Positions 53,513 to 64,000 of a stretch of 64,000 bases of DNA are shown here, in pieces. The DNA comes from Desulfitobacterium dehalogenans ATCC 51507. Its GTDB lineage: Bacteria > Bacillota > Desulfitobacteriia > Desulfitobacteriales > Desulfitobacteriaceae. The DNA lies in the NCBI RefSeq assembly GCF_000243155.2, contig NC_018017.1, positions 372,001 through 436,000 on the forward strand. Direction: 5' to 3'. The notes beneath the pieces are model-generated. The model was given only the letters and a program-made list of their open reading frames with translations, did not search any database and was not told the origin of the DNA. The first letter of the stretch is position 1; each line of letters begins with the position of its first letter. A program made the translations under genes and the position numbers.

Positions 53513-56500
53513 ATGTTCTATCCTGTTAAGGTAGGGACGCGGGAACGCTGGAGCTATTCCAGAATTCGAGAAGTTCTCGACATGCCAAATCTAATCGAAA
53601 TTCAGCAAAACTCTTATCAGTGGTTTCTTGATGAAGGGTTAAGGGAAATGTTTAGAGATATTTCCCCGATTCAAGATTTCACGGGCAACCTCGTATTGGA
53701 ATTTATAGACTATAGCTTAGGAGAGCCCAAATACGATGTGGAAGAGTGTAAGGAACGCGACGTAACGTATGCGGCACCTCTGCGAGTTAAAGTTCGTCTC
53801 ATTAATAAAGAGACAGGGGAAGTGAAGGAGCAGGAGGTCTTCATGGGCGATTTTCCCTTGATGACCACTAAGGGAACCTTCATTATTAACGGAGCAGAAC
53901 GGGTTATCGTCAGTCAGCTGGTTCGTTCTCCTGGTGTTTATTATTCCGAAAGCATCGACCCCAGCGGAAAGAAGGTCTTCGGAGCGACGGTTATCCCTAA
54001 CCGTGGAGCTTGGTTAGAGTTTGAAACGGATGTTAATGATAATATTTTCGTTCGTGTGGATAGAACTCGTAAACTTCCGGCTACCGTGTTGATTCGGGCT
54101 TTGGGTTATGCTACCAATGGGCAGATCGCCGAGCTTTTCGATGATAACGAGCATATCCGGATTACCTTGGAGCGGGATAATACGGAATCTGCAGAGGAAG
54201 CTTTGGTAGAGATCTACAAACGTCTGCGTCCGGGAGAGCCTCCCACCGTGGATAGTGCACGCTCTCTATTAGAAGCATTATTCTTTGATCCTAAGCGTTA
54301 TGACCTGGCTAAGGTTGGTCGCTATAAACTCAATAAAAAGTTAAATCTGAATGTTCCCAGCGATGTTCATCATTTGACTAAGGAAGATATCGTGGCTTCC
54401 TTGCGGCAAATGCTGGCCCTCATGAGCGGAGAAGGCTACAAGGACGATATTGACCATCTGGGCAATCGCCGCCTCCGTTCCGTAGGAGAACTTCTGCAAA
54501 ACCAATTCCGTATCGGTTTATCCCGTATGGAGCGGGTGGTCCGTGAACGGATGACCATTCAAGATGTGGATGTCATCACACCACAGGTTCTGATTAATAT
54601 CCGTCCGGTGGTGGCGGCCATTAAAGAGTTTTTCGGCAGCAGTCAGCTATCCCAATTTATGGATCAGACTAATCCTTTGGCTGAGCTGACCCATAAACGC
54701 CGTCTCAGTGCCTTGGGACCTGGAGGATTAAGCCGTGAACGGGCCGGCTTCGAAGTGCGTGACGTTCACCACTCTCACTATGGCCGCATGTGCCCCATTG
54801 AAACTCCTGAAGGACCTAACATCGGCTTGATCGGCTCTTTAAGTACCTATGGCCGGATTAATCCCTACGGATTCATTGAAGCTCCCTACCGCAAAGTGAT
54901 CAACGGCCAGGTTACGGATCAGATCGACTATCTGACCGCTGACGAAGAAGAGAAATTCGTCGTAGCTCAGGCTAATGCCCCCTTGACAGATGAAGGGCGC
55001 TTTATTGAAGAAAAGATCGATGGGCGCCATGGTCCGGACTTCGTTTTGGTTGCACCGGATCGAATTGATTATATGGACGTTTCTCCAAAGCAGATGGTTT
55101 CCATCGCTACGGCTTTAATTCCCTTCTTAGAGCACGATGATGCCAACCGTGCCTTGATGGGTGCTAACATGCAGCGGCAAGCTGTACCCCTTTTGCGTAC
55201 CGATGCCCCCTATGTGGGAACCGGGATGGAGTACAAGGCAGCTAAGGACTCCGGGGTCTGCGTCTTAGCCACTAAGGATGGTACCGTGGAGCGGGCTACA
55301 GCCGACGACATCATCATCCGCCATGATGGCGGAACTTTAGAGAAGCATAAGCTCCTGAAGTACCTGCGCTCCAACCAAGGAACCTGCATCAATCAGCGTC
55401 CTATCGTCATGAAAGGCCAACGAGTCGAAGCGGGTCAGATCATCGCCGATGGTCCGTCCACAGATCATGGTGAGTTGGCTCTCGGCCGCAACGTTTTGAT
55501 CGCTTTTATGACCTGGGAAGGTTATAACTACGAAGATGCTATCTTAATCAGCGAAAAGCTGGTTAAAGAAGATTACTATACCTCCATCCATATTGAAGAG
55601 TATGAAGCCGATGCCCGGGATACCAAGCTGGGACCGGAAGAAATCACCCGGGATATTCCTAACGTAGGGGAAGATGTGCTGAAGGATTTGGATGAGAGGG
55701 GAATTATCCGCATCGGTGCGGAAGTTCGCCCTGGGGATATCCTGGTGGGAAAAGTTACCCCTAAAGGTGAAACGGAGCTTACAGCAGAAGAGCGCCTCTT
55801 AAGAGCCATCTTCGGCGAAAAAGCTCGTGAAGTACGGGATACCTCCCTTCGTGTACCTCACGGAGAAGCTGGTAAGATCGTGGATGTAAAGGTCTTTACC
55901 CGGGAAAACGGAGATGAGCTGGCTCCTGGAGTCAACGAATTGGTACGGGTCTATATCGCTCAGAAACGGAAGATCTCCGTGGGGGATAAAATGGCCGGAC
56001 GCCACGGAAACAAAGGGGTTATCTCTCGCATCATGAAGCAGGAGGATATGCCCTTCCTGCCTGATGGTACTCCTGTGGAAATTGTCCTGAACCCCCTGGG
56101 TGTTCCCTCCCGGATGAATATCGGTCAGGTTATGGAGACTCACTTGGGCTGGGCGGCGAAAGCCCTTGGGCTTCGTTTGGCAACACCGGTCTTTGACGGA
56201 GCACAGGAAGATGATGTCTTTGCGACCCTCAAACAAGCCGGACTTCCTGAGACAGGCAAAACCATACTTTACGATGGACGGACGGGGGAACCCTTCGACA
56301 ATAAGATTACCGTCGGGTATATGTACTTCCTGAAGCTCCACCATCTAGTGGATGACAAGATTCATGCCCGGTCTACCGGACCCTACAGCTTGGTTACTCA
56401 GCAGCCCTTGGGCGGTAAAGCTCAATTCGGCGGTCAGCGTTTCGGAGAGATGGAGGTTTGGGCTCTGGAGGCTTATGGAGCAGCCTATACTCTCCAGGAG

Positions 56501-56860
56501 ATTCTTACCGTCAAGTCCGACGACGTGGTCGGACGGGTTAAGACTTATGAAGCTATCGTTAAAGGTGAAAATATCCCTGAACCGGGAGTTCCAGAATCCT
56601 TTAAGGTTCTCATCAAAGAGTTGCAAAGCTTAGGACTTGATGTTCGTGTTCTCTCCGAAAACGATGAAGAGATCGAAATCCGCGAGATCGATGAGGATGT
56701 GACCGAGACGGCGAAAGAGCTTGGCATCGATCTTCATGAAGAGCTCCCGGCTCCGGCGGCTCATGAAACCGCTGAAGGTGAGGACGAGGAATTCTTCGAA
56801 GAGGAAGAAGAAGTGATCGATGATGAACCCATGACCTTTGATGAAGACGATATGGAATAG
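53513..56860 (+). CDS. rpoB: DNA-directed RNA polymerase subunit beta
   Basis: This is the 1115-residue beta subunit. It starts at ATG 53513 ([18 protein letters not shown]) with GGGGTG upstream; an in-frame TTG at 53495 has no ribosome site. Landmarks include the rifampicin region around [20 protein letters not shown] (residues about 384-403) with [13 protein letters not shown], the active-site block RHGNKGVIS and [19 protein letters not shown] at the C-terminal end. The C-terminus ends in an acidic tail rich in Glu and Asp (last 40 residues). A gap of 24 bp leads to rpoC. Confidence 0.97.
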   Translation: MFYPVKVGTRERWSYSRIREVLDMPNLIEIQQNSYQWFLDEGLREMFRDISPIQDFTGNLVLEFIDYSLGEPKYDVEECKERDVTYAAPLRVKVRLINKETGEVKEQEVFMGDFPLMTTKGTFIINGAERVIVSQLVRSPGVYYSESIDPSGKKVFGATVIPNRGAWLEFETDVNDNIFVRVDRTRKLPATVLIRALGYATNGQIAELFDDNEHIRITLERDNTESAEEALVEIYKRLRPGEPPTVDSARSLLEALFFDPKRYDLAKVGRYKLNKKLNLNVPSDVHHLTKEDIVASLRQMLALMSGEGYKDDIDHLGNRRLRSVGELLQNQFRIGLSRMERVVRERMTIQDVDVITPQVLINIRPVVAAIKEFFGSSQLSQFMDQTNPLAELTHKRRLSALGPGGLSRERAGFEVRDVHHSHYGRMCPIETPEGPNIGLIGSLSTYGRINPYGFIEAPYRKVINGQVTDQIDYLTADEEEKFVVAQANAPLTDEGRFIEEKIDGRHGPDFVLVAPDRIDYMDVSPKQMVSIATALIPFLEHDDANRALMGANMQRQAVPLLRTDAPYVGTGMEYKAAKDSGVCVLATKDGTVERATADDIIIRHDGGTLEKHKLLKYLRSNQGTCINQRPIVMKGQRVEAGQIIADGPSTDHGELALGRNVLIAFMTWEGYNYEDAILISEKLVKEDYYTSIHIEEYEADARDTKLGPEEITRDIPNVGEDVLKDLDERGIIRIGAEVRPGDILVGKVTPKGETELTAEERLLRAIFGEKAREVRDTSLRVPHGEAGKIVDVKVFTRENGDELAPGVNELVRVYIAQKRKISVGDKMAGRHGNKGVISRIMKQEDMPFLPDGTPVEIVLNPLGVPSRMNIGQVMETHLGWAAKALGLRLATPVFDGAQEDDVFATLKQAGLPETGKTILYDGRTGEPFDNKITVGYMYFLKLHHLVDDKIHARSTGPYSLVTQQPLGGKAQFGGQRFGEMEVWALEAYGAAYTLQEILTVKSDDVVGRVKTYEAIVKGENIPEPGVPESFKVLIKELQSLGLDVRVLSENDEEIEIREIDEDVTETAKELGIDLHEELPAPAAHETAEGEDEEFFEEEEEVIDDEPMTFDEDDME

Positions 56861-56884
56861 ACCCGGGTGAAAGGAGAGAGAACC

Positions 56885-59800
56885 GTGCTAGACGTCAACA
56901 ACTTTGACCGGATGCGTATTGGTTTGGCTTCTCCGACGATGATCCGTGAGTGGTCTCATGGAGAAGTTAGGAAGCCTGAAACTATCAACTATAGAACCCT
57001 AAAGCCTGAGCGGGAAGGACTCTTTTGTGAAAAAATCTTTGGACCAACCCGTGATTGGGAGTGTCATTGCGGCAAATACAAGCGGGTTCGCTATAAGGGG
57101 ATTGTCTGCGACCGCTGCGGTGTAGAAGTCACCCGTTCCAAGGTGCGTAGAGAGCGCATGGGCCATATTGAGCTGGCCGCTCCTGTCTCCCACATCTGGT
57201 ACTTCAAGGGTATTCCCAGCCGGATGGGACTTCTTTTAGATATGTCTCCCCGCTCCTTGGAAAAGGTCCTCTATTTCGTATCCTACATTGTTACCGATGC
57301 TGGGGATACCTCTTTAATGAAAAAACAACTTCTCACGGAAACCGAATACCGTGAATACCGTGATAAATACGGAAACCGCTTCAAAGCCAGCATGGGTGCC
57401 GAAGCCATTAAGATTCTTCTTGAGGAAATGGACCTGGATAAGCTTAATGACGAACTCCGGGTTGAGCTGAAGGAGGTCTCCGGCCAAAGGAAAATCCGGG
57501 CCATCCGCCGCCTGGAAGTAGTGGAAGCCTTCAAAGAATCAGGAAACCGTCCCGATTGGATGATTATGGACGTCGTTCCCGTCATTCCACCGGAGCTCCG
57601 CCCCATGGTACAGCTGGATGGAGGACGGTTTGCCACCTCCGACCTCAACGACCTTTACCGCCGGGTAATCAACAGAAACAACCGTCTCAAGCGTCTTTTG
57701 GATCTGGGGGCGCCGGATATCATTGTTCGCAATGAAAAACGGATGCTGCAAGAAGCTGTGGATGCGCTGATCGATAATGGCCGTCGGGGACGTCCCGTTA
57801 CCGGCCCCGGCAATCGTCCCTTGAAATCCCTAAGCGATATGCTCAAAGGAAAGCAAGGACGCTTCCGCCAAAACCTTCTGGGAAAACGGGTTGACTACTC
57901 CGGCCGTTCCGTTATCGTGGTGGGACCGAATCTAAGGCTTCATCAATGTGGACTGCCTAAGGAAATGGCTTTGGAGCTCTTTAAACCTTTCGTCATGAAA
58001 AAGCTGGTTAAAGAAGGCCACGCCCATAATATCAAGAGCGCTAAGCGGATGGTGGAACGGGTTCGTTCCGAGGTCTGGGACGTTCTTGAAGAAGTGATCA
58101 CCGAGCATCCCGTGCTTCTGAACCGTGCTCCAACCCTTCACCGCTTAGGAATTCAAGCCTTTGAACCCATCTTGGTTGAAGGACGTGCCCTGCAGATTCA
58201 TCCGCTGGTCTGTACTGCTTACAATGCAGACTTCGACGGAGACCAAATGGCTGTTCACGTCCCACTTTCCGCAGAAGCTCAGGCAGAAGCAAGACTTTTG
58301 ATGCTCTCCGCTCATAATATTCTGAACCCAAAAGACGGTCGTCCCGTCGCTTCACCCACTCAGGACATGGTTTTAGGTTCTTACTACCTGACCATGGAAC
58401 GTCCGGGAGCACTTGGGGAAGGTAAGATCTTTAAGAATCGAGATGAAGCGGTTCTAGCCTATGAGACCAAGCAGGCAAACCTCCAAGCGATGATTAAAGT
58501 TCGCCAGCCCAGCGGAGAACTTTTGGAAACCACGATTGGCCGTCTCATCTTTAACTCAGTTATCCCGCCGGAGGTAGGGTATATCAACGAAGTGGCTGGG
58601 AAGAAGGTTCTTAATAATGTGGTGGCCAAATGCTATCGCCTCGGCGGCTATAAAGCAACGGCCCAGCTTTTGGATGGAATCAAGAGTTTAGGTTTTAAAT
58701 ACTCCACCCGCGCCGGGATGACCGTTGGACTTGCTGATATTACAGTACCTGAAGAAAAGAAAAAGATTCTTGCTGACGCCGATGGTATGGTCAACAAAAC
58801 CGAGCAGCAATTCCGTCGTGGTTTGATTACCGATGAGGAACGGTATGAGAAGGTAATCGATATCTGGACGAAAGCTACGGACACCGTGACCAAAGCCCTG
58901 ATGTATTCCTTGGATAAATTCAATCCGGTATACATGATGGCCACCTCCGGTGCTCGGGGTAATATTCAACAGCTCCGTCAGCTGGCTGGTATGCGGGGAC
59001 TTATGGCGGATCCTTCGGGACGAACCATTGAGTTACCCATTAAAGCCAATTTCCGTGAGGGACTCACTGTTTTGGAATACTTCATCTCCTCCCATGGAGC
59101 ACGGAAAGGGTTGGCCGATACGGCTCTACGGACCGCTGACTCCGGTTACCTCACCCGTCGTCTTGTAGACGTATCTCAAGATGTCATCGTCCGGGACGAA
59201 GACTGCGGCACCACCCAAGGAATTACCGTGGATGATGTCAAGGATGGCCCGGAGGTCATCGAGAAGCTGGAAGAACGCCTCGTGGGCCGCTTCCTCTTGG
59301 AAGACCTAAAGCATCCTGAGACAGGAGAAATCCTGGCTACCGCCGATAACGAGATTACGGAGGAACAAGCTCAGGAGATCGCCGCTGTTTATGATAAAGT
59401 CACCATTCGTTCCGTACTCACCTGTAAAACCCGCTATGGGGTATGCCGTAAGTGCTACGGACGCAACCTGGCGACAGGTCATCATGTGGAGATGGGAGAA
59501 GCCGTCGGAATCATCGCTGCCCAATCCATCGGTGAGCCGGGAACTCAGTTGACTATGCGTACCTTCCATACCGGCGGTGTAGCCGGGGACGATATCACCC
59601 AAGGTTTGCCCCGTGTTGAAGAGCTTTTTGAAGCCCGTAAACCCAAAGGTCAAGCCATCATCTCGGAAAACGACGGTATCGTCGCAATTCGCGAAGTCAA
59701 AGGCCGTCGTGAAGTGGATGTCACCGGTGACAATGAAGAGCGTATGACATACACTATCCCATATGGCTCCCGTTTGAAGGTTCGGGAAGGTGACCGGATT

Positions 59801-60352
59801 GAAGCCGGAGATGAACTTACCGAAGGGAGCATCAATCCTCATGATATGCTCAAGGTTAAGGGAATCCGCGGCGTCCAGGTTTATCTTTTGGGCGAAGTTC
59901 AACGGGTTTACCGTCTGCAGGGTGTGGATATTAACGATAAACACATCGAAGTTATGGTTCGTCAGATGCTTCGTAAAGTTAAAGTGGAAGAAGCCGGAGA
60001 TACCAGCCTCTTGCCCGGCGGTTTGATTGATGTCTTTGATTTCGAAGAAGAGAATACCAAAGTCATTGCTGCGGGTGGAGAACCTGCGGTAGCACGCCCG
60101 GTACTTCTGGGAATCACCAAAGCCTCCTTGGCAACGGATTCCTTCCTTTCTGCGGCATCCTTCCAGGAAACTACCCGTGTTCTTACGGAAGCAGCCATTA
60201 AAGGAAAAGTGGATCCTCTCTTGGGGCTCAAGGAAAACGTCATCATCGGGAAACTTATACCGGCGGGTACGGGAATGTCCCGTTATCGGAATGTAAAAGT
60301 TATTAATCTTGATGAAGAACAAGTTGAAAATCTTGACACTGTAAATTCGTAA
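56885..60352 (+). CDS. rpoC: DNA-directed RNA polymerase subunit beta'
   Basis: This is the 1155-residue beta' subunit. I choose the GTG at 56885, 8 nt after AAAGGAG, giving [17 protein letters not shown]; a GTG at 56867 precedes the ribosome site. The N-terminal zinc site [20 protein letters not shown], the catalytic NADFDGDQM (near residue 445), the bridge helix/trigger-loop segments (around [20 protein letters not shown]) and the second zinc site [16 protein letters not shown] are all present. It is followed by the L7Ae-like gene after 92 bp. Confidence 0.97.
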   Translation: MLDVNNFDRMRIGLASPTMIREWSHGEVRKPETINYRTLKPEREGLFCEKIFGPTRDWECHCGKYKRVRYKGIVCDRCGVEVTRSKVRRERMGHIELAAPVSHIWYFKGIPSRMGLLLDMSPRSLEKVLYFVSYIVTDAGDTSLMKKQLLTETEYREYRDKYGNRFKASMGAEAIKILLEEMDLDKLNDELRVELKEVSGQRKIRAIRRLEVVEAFKESGNRPDWMIMDVVPVIPPELRPMVQLDGGRFATSDLNDLYRRVINRNNRLKRLLDLGAPDIIVRNEKRMLQEAVDALIDNGRRGRPVTGPGNRPLKSLSDMLKGKQGRFRQNLLGKRVDYSGRSVIVVGPNLRLHQCGLPKEMALELFKPFVMKKLVKEGHAHNIKSAKRMVERVRSEVWDVLEEVITEHPVLLNRAPTLHRLGIQAFEPILVEGRALQIHPLVCTAYNADFDGDQMAVHVPLSAEAQAEARLLMLSAHNILNPKDGRPVASPTQDMVLGSYYLTMERPGALGEGKIFKNRDEAVLAYETKQANLQAMIKVRQPSGELLETTIGRLIFNSVIPPEVGYINEVAGKKVLNNVVAKCYRLGGYKATAQLLDGIKSLGFKYSTRAGMTVGLADITVPEEKKKILADADGMVNKTEQQFRRGLITDEERYEKVIDIWTKATDTVTKALMYSLDKFNPVYMMATSGARGNIQQLRQLAGMRGLMADPSGRTIELPIKANFREGLTVLEYFISSHGARKGLADTALRTADSGYLTRRLVDVSQDVIVRDEDCGTTQGITVDDVKDGPEVIEKLEERLVGRFLLEDLKHPETGEILATADNEITEEQAQEIAAVYDKVTIRSVLTCKTRYGVCRKCYGRNLATGHHVEMGEAVGIIAAQSIGEPGTQLTMRTFHTGGVAGDDITQGLPRVEELFEARKPKGQAIISENDGIVAIREVKGRREVDVTGDNEERMTYTIPYGSRLKVREGDRIEAGDELTEGSINPHDMLKVKGIRGVQVYLLGEVQRVYRLQGVDINDKHIEVMVRQMLRKVKVEEAGDTSLLPGGLIDVFDFEEENTKVIAAGGEPAVARPVLLGITKASLATDSFLSAASFQETTRVLTEAAIKGKVDPLLGLKENVIIGKLIPAGTGMSRYRNVKVINLDEEQVENLDTVNS

Positions 60353-60444
60353 TGATAAAATACTATAGTGTGATTTAACGGTTTTGGGAAAAATATGGTG
60401 TTTCTTCACAAATCACCGCTAATCTTGAGGAGGAAAGCATCTTA

Positions 60445-60696
60445 ATGCTTGATGAAGCCTTAAAAAAATCGAAAAACAGAACCGTTGGAGTAAAGCAAAC
60501 TCTGCGGGCTCTGGAAAAAGAGAGTTTACTCCGAGTCTATGTAGCAAAGGATGCGGAAAGCCATGTGGTTCGTCCCATTCTTGAACAGTGTCGGAACAAA
60601 GGGATTCAAGTCCAGGAAGTTCAGAACATGATTGAACTGGGGAAAGCCTGTGGAATTGAAGTCGGTGCTGCCGTAGCAGCCCTGTTATCCGAATAG
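60445..60696 (+). CDS. L7Ae/L30e-family ribosomal protein (YbxF-like)
   Basis: This 83-residue RNA-binding protein has the L7Ae fold: KQTLRALEKESLLRVYVAKD and the family's central EVQNMIELGKACGIEVGAAV. Bacillus YbxF lies at the same place between rpoC and rpsL and binds kink-turn RNA. GAGGAGG lies 14 nt before the ATG. Function in the cell is not established. Confidence 0.93.
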   Translation: MLDEALKKSKNRTVGVKQTLRALEKESLLRVYVAKDAESHVVRPILEQCRNKGIQVQEVQNMIELGKACGIEVGAAVAALLSE

Positions 60697-60796
60697 ACAA
60701 GGAAGCTCCGAAATGTGTTGGTTTTGGGGATTGCTTGCTTTATGCTGAAGCAAGCAATTCCTTTGATATGTTCTCTCTTGGGAAGGAGGTGTAGTT

Positions 60797-61219
60797 ATGC
60801 CGACGATTAATCAATTAATTCGCAATGGCCGTTCTAAGATTGCAAAGAAATCAACAGCTCCAGCTATGCAATGGGGCTATAACTCTTTACAACGTAAACA
60901 ATTCGCCTCTGGAGGATCACCTCAAAAGCGTGGGGTTTGCACCAGGGTTTACACGACAACTCCAAAGAAGCCGAACTCTGCTCTCCGTAAAGTTGCCCGT
61001 GTGCGTTTAACCAATACGATTGAAGTATCATCATACATCCCAGGCATCGGGCACAACCTGCAAGAGCACAGTGTTGTCCTTGTTCGCGGTGGCCGTGTTA
61101 AAGACCTTCCGGGTGTTCGTTACCACATCGTTCGTGGAGCCCTTGATACTCAAGGTGTTCAGAAACGGATGCAAGCTCGTTCCAAGTACGGTGCCAAACG
61201 TCCTAAGAAAGGGAAGTAA
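60797..61219 (+). CDS. rpsL: 30S ribosomal protein S12
   Basis: The 140-residue S12 carries the decoding-centre loops [19 protein letters not shown] (streptomycin-site Lys) and [27 protein letters not shown] precedes the ATG. It is followed by rpsG after 51 bp, as in the classical str operon. Confidence 0.97.
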
Positions 61220-61228
61220 GCCGTATGA

Positions 61229-61741
<513 letters not shown>

Positions 61742-61809
61742 GATGATCAAAGCATATGCTTAAAATCATCCACAATGGGGAATGACTACGGCAGAAAGGG
61801 GGATTATCA

Positions 61810-63888
61810 GTGGCAAGGCAAATTCCATTAGAGAAAACGCGGAATATCGGGATCATGGCCCATATTGATGCGGGTAAAACGACCACGACCGAGCGTATTT
61901 TGTTCTACACTGGGCGTGTTCATAAAATCGGGGAAACTCATGACGGTGCAGCTACTATGGACTGGATGGTCCAAGAGCAAGAACGTGGTATCACCATTAC
62001 TTCTGCAGCGACAACTTGTCAATGGAAAAATCACCGGATTAACATTATTGATACACCAGGGCACGTGGACTTTACAGTCGAGGTAGAGCGCAGTTTGCGT
62101 GTACTCGACGGCGCTGTAGCAGTTTTCTGTTCTGTCGGCGGTGTTGAGCCTCAATCTGAAACAGTATGGCGGCAGGCGGACAAGTACGGAGTACCCCGTA
62201 TCGCCTATATCAACAAAATGGACCGTTTGGGTGCCGATTTCTTCCGGGGAGTATCTATGATTGCTGACAGGTTAGGTGCTAACCCAGTACCCATCCAACT
62301 ACCTATTGGTTCTGAGGAGAATTTCAAAGGAATCATCGACCTCGTGACCATGACGGCTAGAATCTATACGGACGATTTAGGCACCGCCAGTGACGTTGCC
62401 GATATCCCCGGAGACTTAGTCGACAAAGCCAATGAATATCGTGAGAAACTTCTTGAAGCAGTTGCTGATACAGATGAAGAACTCATGATGAAATATCTCG
62501 AAGGTGAAGAACTGACCGAAGAAGAGATTCGTAATGGAATCCGTAAAGGAACAATTGGGCTGAAGTTTATCCCAGTGGTCTGCGGCTCTTCGTTCAAGAA
62601 TAAAGGGGTGCAACCACTACTTGATGCGGTTGTAGAGTATATGCCAGCCCCAACTGATGTACCGAATATTAAAGGGGTGCATCCGGAGACCGGTGAAGCT
62701 GATGAGCGTCATTCCAGCGACACAGAACCGTTCTCTGCCTTGGCCTTTAAGATCATGGCTGACCCTTACGTGGGTAAATTGGCATTTTTCCGGGTATACT
62801 CGGGAGTCCTGAATTCGGGATCCTATGTTTATAACTCAACCAAAGGCAAACGGGAGAGAATCGGCCGTATCCTCCAAATGCATGCGAACCACCGGGAAGA
62901 AACTCCCGAAGTCTATGCAGGAGATATTGCAGCTGCAGTGGGCTTGAAAGACACCACCACAGGGGATACCCTCTGTGATGATAAAGCCCCTATTATTCTC
63001 GAATCCATGCAATTCCCTGATCCTGTTATCAACGTGGCCATTGAGCCCAAGACGAAAGCAGATCAGGAGAAGATGGGCACAGCTCTGGCACGTTTGGCTG
63101 AAGAGGATCCTACCTTTAAAATGCATACCGACCAAGACAGCGGACAAACCATCATCGAAGGAATGGGTGAGCTTCACCTGGAAATCATCGTTGACCGTTT
63201 GCAGCGTGAATTCAAAGTCGAGTGCAATGTTGGACGTCCTCAGGTTGCTTACAAAGAAACCATTCGCCGTGCTGTTAAAGCTGAAGGTAAGTTCGTTCGT
63301 CAATCCGGTGGACGTGGACAATACGGACACTGCTGGATTGAGATTGAGCCCCTGGAGCAAGGCAGTGGCTTTGAGTTCGTCAACAAAATTGTGGGTGGCG
63401 TGATTCCAAAGGAATACATTGCTCCCATCGGTCAAGGGATCGAAGAGGCACTGCAAAATGGTATCCAGGCAGGCTATCCTGTTATGGACATTCGGGCCAC
63501 AGTCTATGACGGTTCCTACCATGATGTAGACTCCTCCGAAATGGCCTTTAAGATCGCCGGCTCCATGGCCTTCAAGGCCGGGGCAGCGAAAGCTGATCCT
63601 GCCATTATCGAGCCCATTATGAAGGTAGAGGTCACTGTGCCTGAAGAGTATATGGGTGAGGTTATTGGTGATATGAACTCCCGTCGTGGACGGATTGAGG
63701 GAATGGAAGCCACAGGAACTGCCCAGGTGGTTCGTGGATTTGTCCCCCTTTCCGAGATGTTTGGCTACGCCACTGACCTTCGTTCCAAGACTCAAGGGCG
63801 TGGAACTTATGTCATGATGTTTGACCACTACGAGGAAGTGCCCAAGAATATCGCTGAAGGCATTGTTGCGAAACGTGCTGGAGCATAA
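61810..63888 (+). CDS. fusA: elongation factor G
   Basis: The 692-residue GTPase drives translocation. G1 [20 protein letters not shown]2/switch I with [11 protein letters not shown]3 DTPGHVDFT and G4 NKMD are all present. The C-terminal domains IV-V include [11 protein letters not shown] and [13 protein letters not shown] start. tuf is expected just past the window: AGAAGGAG lies at 63981-63988. Confidence 0.97.
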   Translation: MARQIPLEKTRNIGIMAHIDAGKTTTTERILFYTGRVHKIGETHDGAATMDWMVQEQERGITITSAATTCQWKNHRINIIDTPGHVDFTVEVERSLRVLDGAVAVFCSVGGVEPQSETVWRQADKYGVPRIAYINKMDRLGADFFRGVSMIADRLGANPVPIQLPIGSEENFKGIIDLVTMTARIYTDDLGTASDVADIPGDLVDKANEYREKLLEAVADTDEELMMKYLEGEELTEEEIRNGIRKGTIGLKFIPVVCGSSFKNKGVQPLLDAVVEYMPAPTDVPNIKGVHPETGEADERHSSDTEPFSALAFKIMADPYVGKLAFFRVYSGVLNSGSYVYNSTKGKRERIGRILQMHANHREETPEVYAGDIAAAVGLKDTTTGDTLCDDKAPIILESMQFPDPVINVAIEPKTKADQEKMGTALARLAEEDPTFKMHTDQDSGQTIIEGMGELHLEIIVDRLQREFKVECNVGRPQVAYKETIRRAVKAEGKFVRQSGGRGQYGHCWIEIEPLEQGSGFEFVNKIVGGVIPKEYIAPIGQGIEEALQNGIQAGYPVMDIRATVYDGSYHDVDSSEMAFKIAGSMAFKAGAAKADPAIIEPIMKVEVTVPEEYMGEVIGDMNSRRGRIEGMEATGTAQVVRGFVPLSEMFGYATDLRSKTQGRGTYVMMFDHYEEVPKNIAEGIVAKRAGA

Positions 63889-64000
63889 ATTGTTCGTGAT
63901 GCGGGGTTCGAGAGCGGGATGTTTTCTCGAAGCAGGGCCTCGCCCCAAATAAAAGGAAACTTCTATTCCTACCTATTATTTAGAAGGAGTGAAAATTTAA

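Noticed and set aside
59306-60409. 367-codon reverse-strand frame opposite rpoC
   Set aside because: Antisense shadow of the conserved rpoC 3' half; no family features.
62836-63948. 370-codon reverse-strand frame opposite fusA
   Set aside because: It is the complement of a highly biased, certain gene; no ribosome site, and composition follows fusA codon positions.

Overview
This window looks like chromosomal DNA of a low- to mid-GC anaerobic Firmicute of the genus Desulfitobacterium, most likely D. hafniense. That placement is an inference from three things: the Firmicutes ctsR-clpC / sigH / rpoBC gene order, the oxygen-sensitive glycyl radical enzyme and rubrerythrin, and an isethionate (sulfonate) utilisation cluster. 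Desulfitobacterium is known to respire isethionate. No search was run.

Region 1 (1-11.0 kb) is a catabolic island. A sigma-54-dependent activator sits between two oppositely directed transcription units. To the left are an amidohydrolase and a cut-off gene. To the right are a glycyl radical enzyme whose active-site residues match isethionate sulfite-lyase, its radical-SAM activase, a TRAP transporter (DctP plus a fused DctQM) and a CitM/NhaD-like ion permease. Both units start with sigma-54 (-24/-12) promoters. GTTGC-N6-GCAAC inverted repeats, the probable activator sites, occur on both sides of the regulator gene. The proposed flow is isethionate uptake, C-S cleavage to acetaldehyde plus sulfite, and use of the sulfite as electron acceptor.

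Region 2 (11.0-31.4 kb) holds small independent units: a Y-family polymerase, an EF-hand protein, a nitroreductase with a YgjP-type metalloprotease, a MacAB-like efflux pump with its own two-component system, a monoacylglycerol-lipase-like hydrolase, a YdcF-like protein with a WapI-like immunity protein, a class A penicillin-binding protein, panB behind a structured leader, a Nudix enzyme, two MFS carriers, rubrerythrin and a universal stress protein.

Region 3 (31.4-48.9 kb) is the conserved ctsR-mcsA-mcsB-clpC-radA ... yacL-ispD-ispF-gltX-cysE-cysS-mrnC-rlmB-sigH block. It has tandem CtsR boxes and a cysteine T-box. Compared with Bacillus, disA and rae1 (yacP) are missing, thyX is inserted, and carD plus a reverse-strand gene follow radA. 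Between gltX and cysE lies about 0.6 kb of non-coding DNA made of nested inverted repeats.

Region 4 (48.9-64 kb) carries tRNA-Tyr and initiator tRNA, then rpmG-secE-nusG-rplK-rplA, an L10 leader with rplJ-rplL, rpoB-rpoC, an L7Ae-like gene, rpsL, rpsG and fusA. It ends just before the expected tuf. I see no CRISPR array, transposase, prophage or rRNA. The least explained parts are the amidohydrolase of the isethionate regulon, the panB leader and the inverted-repeat element at about 42.99-43.54 kb.
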